Origin: Leadbetterella lacustris
GTDB taxonomy: Bacteria > Bacteroidota > Bacteroidia > Cytophagales > Spirosomataceae
NCBI GenBank assembly: GCA_965234335.1
Contig: OZ248457.1
Coordinates: 62,001 to 126,000 of the forward strand
Reading direction: 5' to 3'
Length of the DNA stretch: 64,000 nucleotides
Shown one piece after another: positions 24,329 to 33,268 of the stretch (position 1 is the stretch's first letter; each line of letters opens with the position of its first letter). The position numbers and the translations under genes were made by a program. The notes beneath the pieces were generated by a model that saw only the letters and a list, made by a program, of their open reading frames with translations, did no database searches and was not told the DNA's origin.

Positions 24329-25082
24329 CTTTTTCTATCATTTGGCCTGACTCATGCTTACCTAGATATTTGTCTATAACGAAGTGAATCAGGTAAATAA
24401 ATGGCGTCATCAACACAGCAATGATGAATTTGTAGATGTAATTTACTGATGCTACCGCTACGATTTGGCTGAATGGCCAATTGCCAAAAACAAAAAACGC
24501 AATAAACAATACCACGAAACTATCTATCAACTGAGAAACTAGGGTAGAACCAGTTGCCCGTATCCAAAGGAACTTATTCGTAGTTATTTGGCGTAATTTT
24601 CTGAATATCAAAGCATCCAAAATCTGTCCAAACAAAAACGCAATAATACTGCCAATCATAATGCCCATGCCCTGACGAAGTATCAAACCAAAGGCGGAAT
24701 TGATATTTAGCGACTTTCCTTGTTCATCTACATTGTTGATATCTAACCAAAATTGGGCAGGTGGCAGGCTTGTTGCTCCATAAAGAATCATGAAGGCGTA
24801 AGCAATCAATGCCGCAGTGAGGTATGAAATTATTTTTACTCCTTTTACTCCGTAATATTCATTGATAACATCAGAAATGATGAACACAATGGGCCAATTC
24901 AAGACACCAGCGGTAAGGTTAAAGTCTAATTTGTAGCCCAAAAGGTCTATTTGAGCAGGTTGCAGTCCGAAAATTGCTTCTAATGAGAAAATTTTCGCAC
25001 CAATGATTTCGGCAACTAATGCATTTGTAATAAAAATGCCGCAAAGGACGATAAATAAGAGTTGTTTTTTTGATCCAATCAT
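24315..25082 (-). CDS. yhhQ: Queuosine precursor transporter (YhhQ/VUT family)
   Basis: The 255-residue protein has about six membrane helices and the family motifs GAKIFSLEA, the NWPIVFIISDVINEYYG segment and LRQGMGIMIGSIIAFLFGQ. The family imports queuine/preQ precursors for tRNA queuosine. It is longer than E. coli YhhQ because of a periplasmic loop (LPPAQFWLDINNVDEQGKSLN). I looked for a preQ1 riboswitch in the leader and saw none. It fits the tRNA-modification theme of the window. Confidence 0.9.
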   Translation of the reverse strand: MIGSKKQLLFIVLCGIFITNALVAEIIGAKIFSLEAIFGLQPAQIDLLGYKLDFNLTAGVLNWPIVFIISDVINEYYGVKGVKIISYLTAALIAYAFMILYGATSLPPAQFWLDINNVDEQGKSLNINSAFGLILRQGMGIMIGSIIAFLFGQILDALIFRKLRQITTNKFLWIRATGSTLVSQLIDSFVVLFIAFFVFGNWPFSQIVAVASVNYIYKFIIAVLMTPFIYLIHFVIDKYLGKHESGQMIEKATYQ

Positions 25083-25438
25083 TATGTTTAGGGTTTTAAA
25101 ATCGATTCACAATACTTTCAAGAAAATCTTACTTGATATTCTTTATGACGGCTGCTACGTGGTTAACTAGCTGTCCGCCTTCATTTTATTCAAAAAAACG
25201 AACGCTGGGTTTCGACTCAAATAAACTCTTCACAGGAACTGCATACAAAACTCAAACTCACAAACTCAAAATTCAATAACTTCTAATTGAAGTGATCATT
25301 CTCAAAACAGAATTTTGATTGAGCTAAAGCAGTGCCGTCTTGTGTAAGGTACAATCTGTTTCTATTTTTTAAAACCTTGATACTATAAAGATAATAATTT
25401 CAAAAGGTCTAGGCAAAAGGTTACATCTTGTTGAATTT
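25083..25438. other. Intergenic stretch without a supported gene
   Basis: The 356 bp between yhhQ and lolD are AT-rich with short direct repeats of ACTCAAA/CTCAAA (about 25248-25275). The only ORF seen is a 45-codon frame from 25147 with no family features. I see no riboswitch or terminator. Confidence 0.5.
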
Positions 25439-26089
25439 TTACAAAATCCTCCCGTCTTTTAATTCTATGGTGCGGTCAGAGCGTTCGGCTAGTGATGGAT
25501 TGTGTGTAACTATAACGAACGAGCAGCCAAAAGTGTTTCTGAGCTCGAAAAAAAGTGAATGAAGCTCTTCGGCATTTTTGGTGTCTAGGTTTCCGCTGGG
25601 TTCGTCGGCGAAGACGAATTTTGGGGAATTTATCAATGCCCTTGCTACAGCCACACGTTGTTGTTCACCACCTGACAGCTCGGATGGTAAATGATTTGCT
25701 CGGTGTGAGATTTTTAAGGCATCCAATAAAGCTTCTGCTCGCTTTTCGGTTTCCTCTTTGTTTTTTTTGCCTATCCAAGCTGGTAAACAAATATTTTCTT
25801 TGGCAGTAAGCTCAGCCATGAGGTTGTGAAACTGAAAAATAAATCCGATTTTCTCGTTTCTAACTTTGGCCAGGGCTTTGTTATCGAGTTGGCTCAACTC
25901 TATTTTATCCAAAAATATTTTTCCTGAATCGGCCTTGTCGAGTGTGCCCAATATATGCAAAAGCGTACTCTTGCCTGCACCCGATGCCCCTACTATGGAA
26001 ACTATCTCTGAAGGTTGTATTTGCAGTGAAATATCCTTTAAAACCTCAATAGAGCCGTATTTTTTGAAAATATTTAATCCTTCTAGCAT
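25439..26089 (-). CDS. lolD: ABC transporter ATP-binding protein (LolD-like)
   Basis: The 216-residue ATPase has Walker A GASGAGKST, Q-loop IFQFHNLMAELTA, signature LSGGEQQRVAVARAL, Walker B KFVFADEPSGNLD and the His-switch VTHNPSLAERSD. The PSGNLD form and the length are typical of the LolD/MacB branch. LolD works with LolC/E to release lipoproteins for LolA, but the permease is not adjacent here, so the lipoprotein role is inferred. It is divergent from sucC. Confidence 0.82.
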   Translation of the reverse strand: MLEGLNIFKKYGSIEVLKDISLQIQPSEIVSIVGASGAGKSTLLHILGTLDKADSGKIFLDKIELSQLDNKALAKVRNEKIGFIFQFHNLMAELTAKENICLPAWIGKKNKEETEKRAEALLDALKISHRANHLPSELSGGEQQRVAVARALINSPKFVFADEPSGNLDTKNAEELHSLFFELRNTFGCSFVIVTHNPSLAERSDRTIELKDGRIL

Positions 26090-26199
26090 ATATTTTTCTG
26101 TATTTCTTTATGTATTTTTTCGAAATAAATTTTTAAAAAGTGTAATAATTTGCTAATTTGGCAAAAAATTAGAAAAGTTCAATTTTTATTTAATAAATT

Positions 26200-27411
26200 A
26201 TGAATATTCACGAGTACCAAGGTAAAGAAATTTTATCGAAATATGGTGTAAGAGTTCAACAAGGAATTGTTGCTTCTACGCCAGACGAGGCCATTGCTGC
26301 TTACCAGCAAATAGCCGAAAGAACAAATTCGAAGTTTGCGGTTGTAAAATCTCAGATTCATGCAGGAGGTAGAGGAAAAGGGAAAATTGTTGGAACTGAG
26401 CAAAGAGGTGTGCAATTGGCCAAATCTGCGGATGATGTAAAAACCATCGCTACGAATTTGCTTGGAAACACGCTCGTGACCATTCAAACTGGCGATGAAG
26501 GCAAAGTAGTTAACAAAATTTTGATTGCCGAAGACGTATATTATCCTGGTGATTCTGAGCCTAAGGAATTGTATGTTTCTATTCTTTTGGACAGAGGCAG
26601 AGCTTGCAACGTTATCATGGCTTCTACCGAGGGTGGTATGGACATTGAAGAAGTAGCTGAGCACACGCCAGAGAAAATCATCAAAGAGTGGATAGACCCA
26701 AGAGTAGGTTTACAGGGCTTCCAGGCTCGTAAGGTGGCTTACAAACTTGGTATGACAGGCAACGCCAACAAAGAAATGGTAGCTTTCTTGATGAGCCTTT
26801 ACAAAGCTTACGAAGAAACAGACTCGGCGATGTTTGAGATTAACCCAGTTTTGAAAACTTCTGACGATAAAATATTGGCCGTAGATGCCAAAGTAAGTTT
26901 GGACGACAACGCCTTGTTCCGTCACAAGGACTTGGCAGCATTGAGAGACAAAGCCGAGGAAGATCCAATGGAAGTAGAAGCCTCAGAAAGCGACCTGAAC
27001 TATGTAAAACTAGACGGAAACGTAGGTTGTATGGTGAACGGAGCTGGATTAGCAATGGCTACCATGGATATCATCAAGTTGCAAGGTGGTGATCCGGCTA
27101 ACTTCTTGGACGTAGGTGGTGGTGCAAATGCCGTTACGGTAGAAGCTGGTTTCAGATTGATATTGAAAGACCCGAACGTAAAAGCAATATTTGTTAACAT
27201 CTTTGGTGGTATCGTTAGATGCGACAGGGTGGCTGCGGGTATAGTGGAAGCATACAAATCAATAGGCGAAATTCCAGTGCCTATTATTGTAAGACTTCAA
27301 GGCACAAACGCCGAAGAAGGAGCGAAAATCATCAACGAATCAGGCCTAAAAGTGTACTCAGCAGTATTGCTTAAAGACGCTGCTGAATTGATAACTAAGG
27401 TGTTGGCGTAA
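26200..27411 (+). CDS. sucC: Succinyl-CoA ligase (ADP-forming) beta subunit
   Basis: SucC makes ATP from succinyl-CoA in the TCA cycle, with SucD. The 403-residue protein has the family start MNIHEYQGKEILSKYGV, an ATP-grasp domain (about 1-240) with HAGGRGKG, and the C-terminal CoA-ligase domain with GAGLAMATMD, FLDVGGGAN and the GGIVRCDRVA loop. The length is normal. sucD is not next to it. A textbook terminator follows at 27435. Confidence 0.97.
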   Translation: MNIHEYQGKEILSKYGVRVQQGIVASTPDEAIAAYQQIAERTNSKFAVVKSQIHAGGRGKGKIVGTEQRGVQLAKSADDVKTIATNLLGNTLVTIQTGDEGKVVNKILIAEDVYYPGDSEPKELYVSILLDRGRACNVIMASTEGGMDIEEVAEHTPEKIIKEWIDPRVGLQGFQARKVAYKLGMTGNANKEMVAFLMSLYKAYEETDSAMFEINPVLKTSDDKILAVDAKVSLDDNALFRHKDLAALRDKAEEDPMEVEASESDLNYVKLDGNVGCMVNGAGLAMATMDIIKLQGGDPANFLDVGGGANAVTVEAGFRLILKDPNVKAIFVNIFGGIVRCDRVAAGIVEAYKSIGEIPVPIIVRLQGTNAEEGAKIINESGLKVYSAVLLKDAAELITKVLA

Positions 27412-27434
27412 TTTTTTTTATTGATATTTTAGAG

Positions 27435-27467
27435 AGGGCGACTCATTTAGAGTCGCCCTTTTTTTTA
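27435..27467 (+). terminator. Rho-independent terminator of sucC
   Basis: AGGGCGACT and AGTCGCCCT form a perfect 9-bp stem around a 7-nt loop (CATTTAG), followed by eight T residues. Confidence 0.95.
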
Positions 27468-27773
27468 TTAGAAATGATAGTTGATGAGATTTATACACCG
27501 ATATATAAATTCTTTTGCTTTTAAATTTCTTTTTTCAGACCTTGGCATGCATACTTTTGCCGAGTGATATTGAGTCAGGCTTGTTTCTATGCTTTTTAGT
27601 TCTCAGTATTAATCTATTTTGCTGATATATTATAGCGATGACACTCAAAGTTGGTTTGACTCCAACACGAAGCATAATGAAAAAACTGATCATTAAGAAG
27701 TTAACTATAAAGATACTCCAAAACCAATATAATGCTGATAATTGGAACGAGGTAAATTAGCAATAAAAATAAA
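27468..27773. other. Intergenic stretch without a supported gene
   Basis: These 306 AT-rich bases between the sucC terminator and the next small gene contain no recognised feature. A 40-codon ATG frame (27638-27760) has no family features. The phrase ATAAATTCTTTTGCTTTT near 27505 recurs with slight change near 28186, which suggests related flanks around the small gene at 27774. Confidence 0.4.
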
Positions 27774-28037
27774 ATGGAAAAACTTCTCGACAAAAAAGAC
27801 TATTCTAAATTGACAGTTGAGGAACTAATGTCAAAAGAGCAAAAAGTAAATTCTCTGAAAATTCCAACTGCTTTATTAGTCGGATTTATAATTGGTGTTG
27901 CGTTTTGGTCTGCGACACATAAATGGGGATTTTTTATTACTATGTTTTTGTTGGGTTTTGCTTTGTTAATTGCGAAATGGAATTCTCAAAATATGAAAAA
28001 CATCAAAGATGAAATAAACCGAAGAAACTTAAAATAA
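27774..28037 (+). CDS. Small two-helix membrane protein, function unknown
   Basis: The 87-residue protein starts with a charged amphipathic segment (MEKLLDKKDYSKLTVEELMSKEQKVNSLK). It has two transmembrane helices (about 31-48 and 52-67) and a Lys/Asn-rich tail. Similar small 'YSKLTxEEL...K' membrane proteins are scattered in Bacteroidota, but I know of no function. It lies alone in a gene-poor zone between sucC and a Crp/Fnr gene, with related short sequences on both sides, so it may have been acquired. Confidence 0.6.
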   Translation: MEKLLDKKDYSKLTVEELMSKEQKVNSLKIPTALLVGFIIGVAFWSATHKWGFFITMFLLGFALLIAKWNSQNMKNIKDEINRRNLK

Positions 28038-28553
28038 CAAAAGTGTTTAGACTTTTTCAATTCAAGGTTTTCGGGCGACAAATTCAAAGGGAGTTTGCTT
28101 TTTAAGTTTGGAAATTATTCAGCTCTTCAAGATGTTCCGCAGGACAATCTTGGTGCCATAAGAAGTTAATTTATAATCAGAAAAATAAATTCTTTTTGCT
28201 TTTCAACGCAAACGCCAGCCCGATTGTTTTTCTAAATTTGGGTGCAGATTTGGTGAGCGACAAGTTCTCTGCGTACAATCTCCACAACTCTTTCTCCGGC
28301 AATCAAAATTTTTCTAAACTCAATTGCTTTTTTAGATTTTTCCGTGCAAATATACTTCAAGTAGTAAATTTATGGGGTGGGTTGATATAAGGTATTAGCC
28401 CAATGAGTGCCTTATCGGTAATTTACTAGGTGAAAAATAGTTTCAAAGGCATTTCAAATTCTCGAAACTTCTTTCGGAATAAAACTACTAAACGCTTTTG
28501 AAAACTTTAACGTAAGAAACTATAATACCAGTTTTAGATTACAGCAAGGTTGA
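28038..28553. other. Gene-poor stretch with possible degraded coding sequence
   Basis: These 516 bp lack a convincing ORF. On the plus strand around 28075-28169 a frame reads like the end of a protein (KFGNYSALQDVPQDN...S-stop), and other frames over the same bases are also open. A 64-codon frame at 28196-28390 has no family features. The part after 28380 looks like decayed sequence. I regard the whole as a relic region. Confidence 0.35.
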
Positions 28554-29192
28554 CTACAGCAGCTCTATCTTATTCCTCGAAAGCTTTAGTTTTTCTATTT
28601 TTTCTAGTTGTTTGAGTAATCTAGAAACTACCTCTCGTGAGGTGGCGAGTTCTATGGCAAGCTCTTCGTGTGTGCAATATAATATTTTTGTGCCTCCAGT
28701 CACTTTTATTTTCTTTTTAATTAAAGACATCAATCGTTCATCTAGTTTACTGAAGGCTATACAATCGATGGTTTCTAGGAGGCTATCAAAGCGTTTTTGG
28801 TAAGTTTGAAATACAAATGTCTTCCAGCTGTTGTATTTACACATCCATTCCTCCACTTTTTCGAATGGAAATGATACCATTTTGGTTTTATCTTCCGCAA
28901 AGGCTGAAATGTCACTGATTTTAGACGATAAACAGCAGGTAAGAGACATGGCACAGCTGTCCATGCCTGATAAATAGTATAGCAACATTTCTTTTCCGTC
29001 TTTGTCTTCGCGGATAATTTTGATATTGCCTTCGAGTATGATAGGGACCGATCGGATATAGCCACCCGCACGCATGAGATAGTTGCCTGCCTCAAGCTCC
29101 AGATAGCTACCTACCTTCTGCATTTCCAGCAAAAGTTCATGCTCAAATAGCCCCTTAAAGTGTTTTTCGTAAAAATCAATTTCTTTCTGCAT
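28554..29192 (-). CDS. Crp/Fnr family transcriptional regulator
   Basis: The 212-residue protein has a cyclic-nucleotide-binding-like N-terminal beta-barrel (about 15-135) with GGYIRSVPIILEGNIKIIRED. A C-terminal winged helix has the recognition segment THEELAIELATSREVVSRLLKQLE (about 175-198), typical of Crp/Fnr. The cAMP-binding Arg/Glu signature is not clear, so the effector is probably not cAMP. The FNR iron-sulphur Cys set is not present, though a CAMSLTCCLSS cluster lies in the barrel. The targets are unknown. It is preceded by a relic region and followed upstream by the DAHP synthase gene. Confidence 0.85.
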   Translation of the reverse strand: MQKEIDFYEKHFKGLFEHELLLEMQKVGSYLELEAGNYLMRAGGYIRSVPIILEGNIKIIREDKDGKEMLLYYLSGMDSCAMSLTCCLSSKISDISAFAEDKTKMVSFPFEKVEEWMCKYNSWKTFVFQTYQKRFDSLLETIDCIAFSKLDERLMSLIKKKIKVTGGTKILYCTHEELAIELATSREVVSRLLKQLEKIEKLKLSRNKIELL

Positions 29193-29229
29193 ACATTGTT
29201 TTTGAAATACAAAAATAACAAAGTTCTAC

Positions 29230-29255
29230 AAAAAAAGCCTTCCGAAGAAGGCTTT
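29230..29255 (-). terminator. Terminator of the DAHP synthase gene
   Basis: On the minus strand AAAGCCTTC/GAAGGCTTT form a 9-bp stem with a UUCG tetraloop, followed by a U run. It separates this gene from the Crp/Fnr gene. Confidence 0.92.
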
Positions 29256-29260
29256 AATTA

Positions 29261-30355
29261 TTATGCATTTTGTTGATTCATGACTTCGGTTTGTTTCCGA
29301 ATGGACTCCATGTGTATCAGTTTGAACAACTCCTCCACAACTTCCGGGTACAGATTCAGGCTTTTGGCCCAGTCGGCACGAGATTCGTGAACTTGTTTCC
29401 ATCTATTTAGTTGAAGTACAGCTACGTTATTGTCTCTTTTGTATTCGCCCAATTGCTCTACAACCGACATTCTGCTTGCCAATACTTCCAGCAATTCTCT
29501 GTCAAGATTATCTAATCTTTCTCTTAGATTATCCAATTCACTTTGGAAATCGCTTCCGTAAGTAGCTTTTCTGAATTCAATTGAATTCAACATTTCTGCC
29601 AAAGCATCAGGTGTTAATTGCTGCGAAGCATCAGACCAAGCTTCGTCAGGATTTCTATGCGATTCGATAATCAAACCGTCGTAGTTTAAGTCCATGGCTC
29701 TCTGTGTAAGTTCAGCAAGGTAGGCTCTCTTACCGGCCATGTGACTTGGATCACCTATCATTGGTATCTGCGGGAAGAATGTCTTAAATTCAACCGCTAT
29801 TTGCCACATTGGTGAGTTTCTATATTTTATTTCTTGTGCGTTGGAGAATCCGCGGTGTATAGCACCCATTTTGTTGATACCAGCACCAGCAATTCTTTCA
29901 AAAGCACCTAGCCACAAAGCTAAGTCAGGGTTTACAGGGTTTTTGATCAATACAGGTATGTCAACGCCTTTGAGCGAATCAGCAAGGTCTTGAACATTGA
30001 AAGGGTTTACGGTAGTTCTAGCACCAATCCAAAGCACATCAACACCATATTTCAAGGCCAACTCAACATGCTGAGGAGTAGCAACTTCAACGGCTGTTTT
30101 AAGGCCAGTTTCAGCTTTGGCTTTTTGCAACCATGGAAGAGCCTCTTCGCCTTTTCCTTCAAAACTACCAGGTCTTGTCCTCGGCTTCCAAACTCCAGCA
30201 CGCAATATGTGAGCAAAACCATTTTTGGCTATTCCACGAGCTGTTTCTAAAACTTGTTCCTCTGTCTCTGCACTACATGGCCCGGCTATTATAAGAGGTT
30301 TTCCACCGGTGTTTACCCAACTATCTAAAGGTAAAACATCTAAATTTGCTTTCAT
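29261..30355 (-). CDS. Bifunctional DAHP synthase / chorismate mutase (type II)
   Basis: The 364-residue protein combines the first step of the shikimate pathway with the branch step to prephenate. Residues 1 to about 265 are a type I-beta DAHP synthase (IAGPCSAETEEQVLETA, RAGVWKPRTRPGSFEG, IGDPSHMAGKR, IIESHRNPDEAWSDA). Residues about 272-355 are an AroQ-type helical chorismate mutase (LRERLDNLDRELLEVLASRM, EQLGEYK). This order, with the mutase at the C-terminus, is the usual Bacteroidota form. Prephenate-type control of the synthase by the mutase domain is known in related fusions; here it is inference. It has its own terminator. Confidence 0.95.
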   Translation of the reverse strand: MKANLDVLPLDSWVNTGGKPLIIAGPCSAETEEQVLETARGIAKNGFAHILRAGVWKPRTRPGSFEGKGEEALPWLQKAKAETGLKTAVEVATPQHVELALKYGVDVLWIGARTTVNPFNVQDLADSLKGVDIPVLIKNPVNPDLALWLGAFERIAGAGINKMGAIHRGFSNAQEIKYRNSPMWQIAVEFKTFFPQIPMIGDPSHMAGKRAYLAELTQRAMDLNYDGLIIESHRNPDEAWSDASQQLTPDALAEMLNSIEFRKATYGSDFQSELDNLRERLDNLDRELLEVLASRMSVVEQLGEYKRDNNVAVLQLNRWKQVHESRADWAKSLNLYPEVVEELFKLIHMESIRKQTEVMNQQNA

Positions 30356-30428
30356 CTGTAATTAATTAAAAAACCGACACGGATGTCAATTGTATATCCC
30401 TAAACATTATTATTTAAATCCTAATTGG

Positions 30429-30436
30429 TATCTTTG
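30429..30436 (+). promoter_or_regulatory. Probable -7 box of the proline dehydrogenase-lspA operon
   Basis: TATCTTTG matches TAnnTTTG, 28 bp before the ATG at 30465. A -33 TTG at the usual spacing is not clear. Confidence 0.45.
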
Positions 30437-30464
30437 CAGCATCATCGACAAACATTCAAAATAA

Positions 30465-31655
30465 ATGGAACGCTTAGAAATTGATTTTTCGGACACAAAA
30501 ATCGCATTTGAAAATCAAAGTATCGAAAAACTGAAAAAGAACTATGCTATTTTCGCACTAATGAACCAAAATTGGCTCGTAAAGATAGGCACTTTTTTTA
30601 TTAAATACAGTCTGAAATTTGGTTTGCCCATAAAAAAAATAATAAAACAGACCATTTTTGAACTTTTTTGTGGTGGCGAAACTATAGCAGATTGTAAAAA
30701 TACAATAGAAACACTTAATAGATTTTCAGTCGGGACAATTTTGGATTATTCTGTAGAGGGAGAAGACGATGAAAAAAGTTTTGATGCTACTGAGGCCGAG
30801 GTAATTGACTCCATAACTTATGGGAAATTACATAAGGCAGAGATACCATTTTCGGTATTCAAGATTACAGGAATAGGCTCAAGAGATCTTTTGTCTAAGG
30901 TTCAGGCTGCTAATAAGTTATCCGAGATAGAAGAAAAACATTGGGAGAATTTCAAAAAGAGATTCGAAAATATATGCAAAAAAGCTTCGGAATGTGAAAT
31001 CAGGCTGTTTGTAGATGCTGAAGAAACCTGGATTCAAACTGTGATAGATGACCTCGTTTTGGAAAAAATGGAAAAGTATAACGTTAATAATGCAACCTAT
31101 ATTTACAATACCTATCAATTGTATAGAAGCGAAGGTTTGGGTATATTGATGCAACATATTTCAAAGGCCAAATTGGGTGGTTTCAAAATAGGTGCTAAGC
31201 TCGTAAGAGGTGCCTACATGGAAAAAGAGAGAAAAAGAGCTGAGGAATTGAATTATCCAGACCCCATTAATGAAAGTAAAGCTAAAACGGATGAACAATT
31301 TAACTTGGCTTTGGAGGCTTGTATGGACAATATGGGGACTGTTAGCATCTGCTGCGGAACGCACAATGAGACTAGTTGTAAATTAGGTGTAGATTTGTTG
31401 AACAAAAAAGGTTTGGATTCTGGAGATCAACGTGTTTATTTTGCTCAACTTTTAGGTATGAGCGACAACATCTCCTATAATTTGGCAAAAAGAGGTTATA
31501 ATGTTGCCAAATATGTGCCTTATGGTCCAATTGAAGCAGTTATGCCATATTTGTTTAGAAGAGCTGATGAAAATACATCTATAGCTGGACAAAGTAGCCG
31601 TGAGTTTTTATTATTGAAGAAAGAATTAAAAAGAAGAAGCAATAACAAATTATGA
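30465..31655 (+). CDS. Proline dehydrogenase family protein
   Basis: This FAD enzyme oxidises proline to pyrroline-5-carboxylate. The 396-residue protein has the PRODH barrel with GAKLVRGAYMEKERKRAEE, the CGTHNETS segment, the AKYVPYGPIEAVMPYLFRRADENTS segment and a C-terminal GQSSRE, all characteristic of monofunctional PRODH. Length and motifs are complete. The P5C dehydrogenase is not adjacent. The stop overlaps lspA by 4 bp; the pairing with a lipoprotein peptidase gene is not functionally obvious. Confidence 0.92.
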   Translation: MERLEIDFSDTKIAFENQSIEKLKKNYAIFALMNQNWLVKIGTFFIKYSLKFGLPIKKIIKQTIFELFCGGETIADCKNTIETLNRFSVGTILDYSVEGEDDEKSFDATEAEVIDSITYGKLHKAEIPFSVFKITGIGSRDLLSKVQAANKLSEIEEKHWENFKKRFENICKKASECEIRLFVDAEETWIQTVIDDLVLEKMEKYNVNNATYIYNTYQLYRSEGLGILMQHISKAKLGGFKIGAKLVRGAYMEKERKRAEELNYPDPINESKAKTDEQFNLALEACMDNMGTVSICCGTHNETSCKLGVDLLNKKGLDSGDQRVYFAQLLGMSDNISYNLAKRGYNVAKYVPYGPIEAVMPYLFRRADENTSIAGQSSREFLLLKKELKRRSNNKL

Positions 31656-32317
31656 AATTATCGTATAAGTATTTTCTGTTCACCGTTTTATTGATAATCA
31701 TTGATCAACTGCTTAAACTTTGGATGCACTTCATCGTAGTTCCACAACATTTTGGAAACATTGATTTGATTCCAGATTTCCTAAAGCTCCATTATGTCAC
31801 TAATCCAGGCATGGCCTTCGGAATCGAGTTAGGAGGTGAATACGGTAAATTGATTTTGACAAGTTTTAGATTGGTTGCTATGTTTGCCATAGGATGGTAT
31901 CTTAACCACCAAGCTCAAAAAACACCTGATAATGGTCTGCTATGGGCTATTGGAGCTATTTTGGCAGGAGCCATTGGTAACCTGATTGACAGTATATTTT
32001 ATGGCGTATTTTTGGCAGGAAATGCGGCTGCAAGTGCATCTACTCCTTGGTTTCACGGTCAGGTAATTGACATGTTCTACTTTAACTTTTTAGATGGAGT
32101 ATGGCCTGAATGGGTTCCTTTTGTAGGAGGAAACTATCACCTTACGCCCATCTTCAACTTTGCCGATGCTTGTATATTTTGTGGCGTGGCAGCTATTTTG
32201 ATTTTTCAACAAAGTTTTTTAGACATGAAACCTCTGGATGACGAATTTGTAAAACATGTGACAGAGGAGGAAACAGAACAAGAAACAGATAATAACACTA
32301 AACCGACCCAAATATGA
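31652..32317 (+). CDS. lspA: Lipoprotein signal peptidase
   Basis: LspA cleaves prolipoproteins before the acylated Cys in the inner membrane. The 221-residue protein has four membrane helices and both catalytic Asp motifs: GNLIDS (D113) and FNFADA (D172), plus VTNPGMAFGIE. It is longer than the E. coli enzyme because of an inserted loop between the two Asp residues (about 121-160) and a charged tail, both usual in Bacteroidota. It overlaps the genes on both sides by 4 bp. Confidence 0.95.
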   Translation: MKLSYKYFLFTVLLIIIDQLLKLWMHFIVVPQHFGNIDLIPDFLKLHYVTNPGMAFGIELGGEYGKLILTSFRLVAMFAIGWYLNHQAQKTPDNGLLWAIGAILAGAIGNLIDSIFYGVFLAGNAAASASTPWFHGQVIDMFYFNFLDGVWPEWVPFVGGNYHLTPIFNFADACIFCGVAAILIFQQSFLDMKPLDDEFVKHVTEEETEQETDNNTKPTQI

Positions 32318-32568
32318 GTAACATTATCCCAAAATCATTAAACTATTTAAAAATTGGTGTAGCGATTTCAATTCTCACCGCCTTATTTATGTCTTACCAA
32401 GTTCCTACAAGTTTTTATAAAACCTTTAAGTTGTTCTTTTTAATTTTTGGACTTCTGCTAATGTTTTTGATTATGAACTATAAAATTGAGAAATCAAAAA
32501 GGATATGGAATGTAATTCTTGCTATAGCTATCGCAGCTTTGGCGGTTTTAACTTTTATGGAGAATTAA
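32314..32568 (+). CDS. Small three-helix membrane protein, function unknown
   Basis: The 84-residue protein consists mainly of three hydrophobic helices (about 11-28, 36-54 and 62-81) with an EKSKR loop. I recognise no family. It overlaps lspA by 4 bp and ends just before a bidirectional terminator, so it is the last gene of the proline dehydrogenase-lspA operon. Confidence 0.7.
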   Translation: MSNIIPKSLNYLKIGVAISILTALFMSYQVPTSFYKTFKLFFLIFGLLLMFLIMNYKIEKSKRIWNVILAIAIAALAVLTFMEN

Positions 32569-32594
32569 ACCTCATCACTACTCATGTAGTAAAT

Positions 32595-32628
32595 AAAAGC
32601 CTGATAATCGAGAAATTATCAGGCTTTT
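32595..32628. terminator. Bidirectional terminator between convergent operons
   Basis: AAAAGCCTGATAA pairs perfectly (13 bp) with TTATCAGGCTTTT across an 8-nt loop, giving T runs on both strands. It serves the lspA operon and the convergent LysM/pur operon. Confidence 0.92.
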
Positions 32629-32644
32629 TATTATGTAGCTTTTG

Positions 32645-33268
32645 TTATTCCTTAACCTTTTTAGGAATTATCAGTTTCTCACCTCTTCCGGCAAAATTCT
32701 TAGTTTTTCCGTTTGCAGCCATTAGATCTTCAACTGTTATTTCATATTTTTTAGCTACTACTTTCAAGATATCTCCAGGTCCAACCACATGATACCCTTG
32801 AATAGGTACAATTAGTTTGGTGACACCCACTTTTATACCATTCGGATCTACACTTGGATTAAGTTTCTTCAAAGTATTCGCCCTTAAATTAAACTTGTTA
32901 GCAATTCCATAGAAAGTTTCTCCGTCTTTAACTGTATGCGATATTTTTTCACCACTAATTTCCAAAGGTTTTTCAGTTTCTACTGGTTTTGCCTCTGTTT
33001 TTGTTTCTTCCGTTTTTGTTTCTTCCGTTTCAACGGAAACAGAAGCTGAGCTAAGCGTAGTGTCTGTGTCTACAACAATCGAATCTTGCATTTTCTCTAC
33101 CAAAAGAGGCTCTTGGTTAAGTTCATTTGCTTTTGATGCGTCATCAGACATTAAATGCCATCCAGCATAAAGAAGCAAACAAATGATACCTACTAGGACC
33201 AATAAAACGGCCATTGGTAAGCCACTGTTAGGAGTTTCGGGTTTGGGGTTTCTGTCTTCAAATTCCAT
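32645..33268 (-). CDS. Membrane-anchored protein with two LysM domains
   Basis: The 207-residue protein has a short cytoplasmic N-terminus, one transmembrane helix (about 19-40), and a Thr/Glu-rich spacer (VETEETKTEETKTEAK). Two LysM motifs follow (about 111-155: ISHTVKDGETFYGIANKFNL; 158-205: YHVVGPGDILKVVAKKYEIT). LysM binds peptidoglycan, so it probably faces the periplasm. It overlaps purE by 1 bp and is the last gene of the lolA-like/purK/purE operon. The role is unknown. Confidence 0.85.
   Translation of the reverse strand: MEFEDRNPKPETPNSGLPMAVLLVLVGIICLLLYAGWHLMSDDASKANELNQEPLLVEKMQDSIVVDTDTTLSSASVSVETEETKTEETKTEAKPVETEKPLEISGEKISHTVKDGETFYGIANKFNLRANTLKKLNPSVDPNGIKVGVTKLIVPIQGYHVVGPGDILKVVAKKYEITVEDLMAANGKTKNFAGRGEKLIIPKKVKE

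Noticed and set aside
25083..25150. A preQ1 riboswitch upstream of the queuosine-precursor transporter
   Set aside because: No preQ1 aptamer-like sequence (C-rich loop with A-rich tail) could be found on the minus strand.
27638..27760. A 40-codon ATG frame before the small membrane protein
   Set aside because: No hydrophobic, domain or conservation signal; random length for AT-rich DNA.
28196..28390. A 64-codon plus-strand frame
   Set aside because: No RBS, promoter or family signal; probably relic or chance.
28554..29192. FNR-type oxygen sensor
   Set aside because: The cysteines present are clustered in the barrel (CAMSLTCC) and do not follow the FNR spacing.
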